From Armatimonadota bacterium (GTDB taxonomy: Bacteria; Armatimonadota; UBA10988; DTZQ01), in contig DTZQ01000236.1 of the NCBI GenBank assembly GCA_012961305.1, positions 1 to 11,374 of the forward strand: a DNA stretch of 11,374 nucleotides, written 5' to 3'. Below are positions 11,174 to 11,374 of the stretch, in pieces. Position 1 is the stretch's first letter. Every line of letters starts with the position of its first letter. A program made the translations under genes and the position numbers. The notes under the pieces were generated by a model, which was not told where the DNA came from, ran no database searches, and worked only from the letters and a program-made list of their open reading frames with translations.

Positions 11174-11374
11174 CCATCGGTATTGGTTCGGTATCCCAGA
11201 GCCTGTGTCCGATAAAGTCCATTACTTACTTGGATTCAGATAAGATGCCCCATAAAAACGGCGGGCTTGGGTACTCTGCGGTGCTTCACACCCTGCCCTT
11301 CGGGTCACTTAACAGGTGGATATGTGGCTTCGCCCTATCGGGCTACGCCCTTATGTGAAATCGCGCTACTTTGA
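11143..11374 (+). ncRNA. Candidate structured leader or small RNA, runs off the window edge
   Basis: Downstream of the strong plus promoter no convincing gene begins, but the predicted transcript is rich in short stems: TCGGA/TCCGA right at its start, CCGAAC (11161-11166) with GTTCGG (11186-11191), AGTCCA with TGGATT around 11216-11237, CACCCTG (11289-11295) with CAGGTG (11313-11318) enclosing CCC-TTC-GGG, and GGC (11326-11328)/GCC (11347-11349) enclosing GCCC-TATC-GGGC. TCGGTAT is directly repeated at 11177 and 11188. It matches none of tmRNA, RNase P RNA, T-box or the common riboswitches as far as I can see. It could be a leader for a gene to the right, the end of a mobile element, or a small RNA; the 3' end is not in view. 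Confidence 0.3.

Noticed and set aside
11152..11358. 68-codon plus-strand frame (TTG start, GGGAGG eight bases upstream)
   Set aside because: The SD would overlap the transcription start, TTG is a weak start, and the peptide (HTLPFGSLNRW, GFALSGYAL) mainly translates the hairpin repeats. Kept instead as a structured region.
10860..11374. CRISPR leader or array
   Set aside because: Only two copies of one 23-base element at a 44-base period, no further repeats or spacers and no cas gene.

Overview
The window is bacterial DNA: GC-rich, with Shine-Dalgarno-preceded genes and near-consensus sigma-70-type promoters. Every confidently coding gene lies on the minus strand, so genes are read here from right to left. 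Nothing fixes the lineage. The mix of a secreted TolB-like propeller, a B12-type radical SAM protein and GC-rich coding DNA would suit an uncultured, perhaps thermophilic, phylum, but that is a guess.

Right flank (10687-11374): no convincing gene. It holds a strong minus-strand promoter (10812-10840) for the first operon, two good plus-strand promoters (11029-11057 and 11108-11136), a duplicated promoter segment and a hairpin-rich stretch running off the end. That stretch could be the leader of a plus-strand gene outside the window or a small RNA. A start-less minus-strand frame ending at 10876 may be debris of an older gene.

First operon (10686 to 7497): a cobalamin-binding radical SAM protein, an extended SDR NAD(P)-sugar epimerase/reductase that overlaps it by 70 bases, and a left-handed beta-helix acyltransferase. 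Together they look like a small pathway that makes or decorates a lipid or glycan. The product cannot be read from sequence.

Second block (7477 to 1071): a clear promoter in the gap after the acyltransferase starts a run of secreted proteins built from shared modules. The 875-residue protein has a TolB-like propeller (P), an unrecognised middle domain (M) and a C-terminal helical domain (C). The 596-residue protein has M and C. After a small three-helix membrane protein come a 282-residue protein that is P alone and a 132-residue protein that keeps a signal peptide, one strand of M and all of C. The last two look like a second P-M-C copy that was split at the P/M boundary and lost most of M. 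This duplicated, breaking-up family is the most notable content of the window.

Left end (932 to 1): after a REP-like hairpin repeat comes a polytopic membrane protein of the lysylphosphatidylglycerol-synthase/flippase-like family (UPF0104/COG0392), cut by the window edge. It would fit glycolipid or envelope work, but its link to the secreted proteins is only positional.
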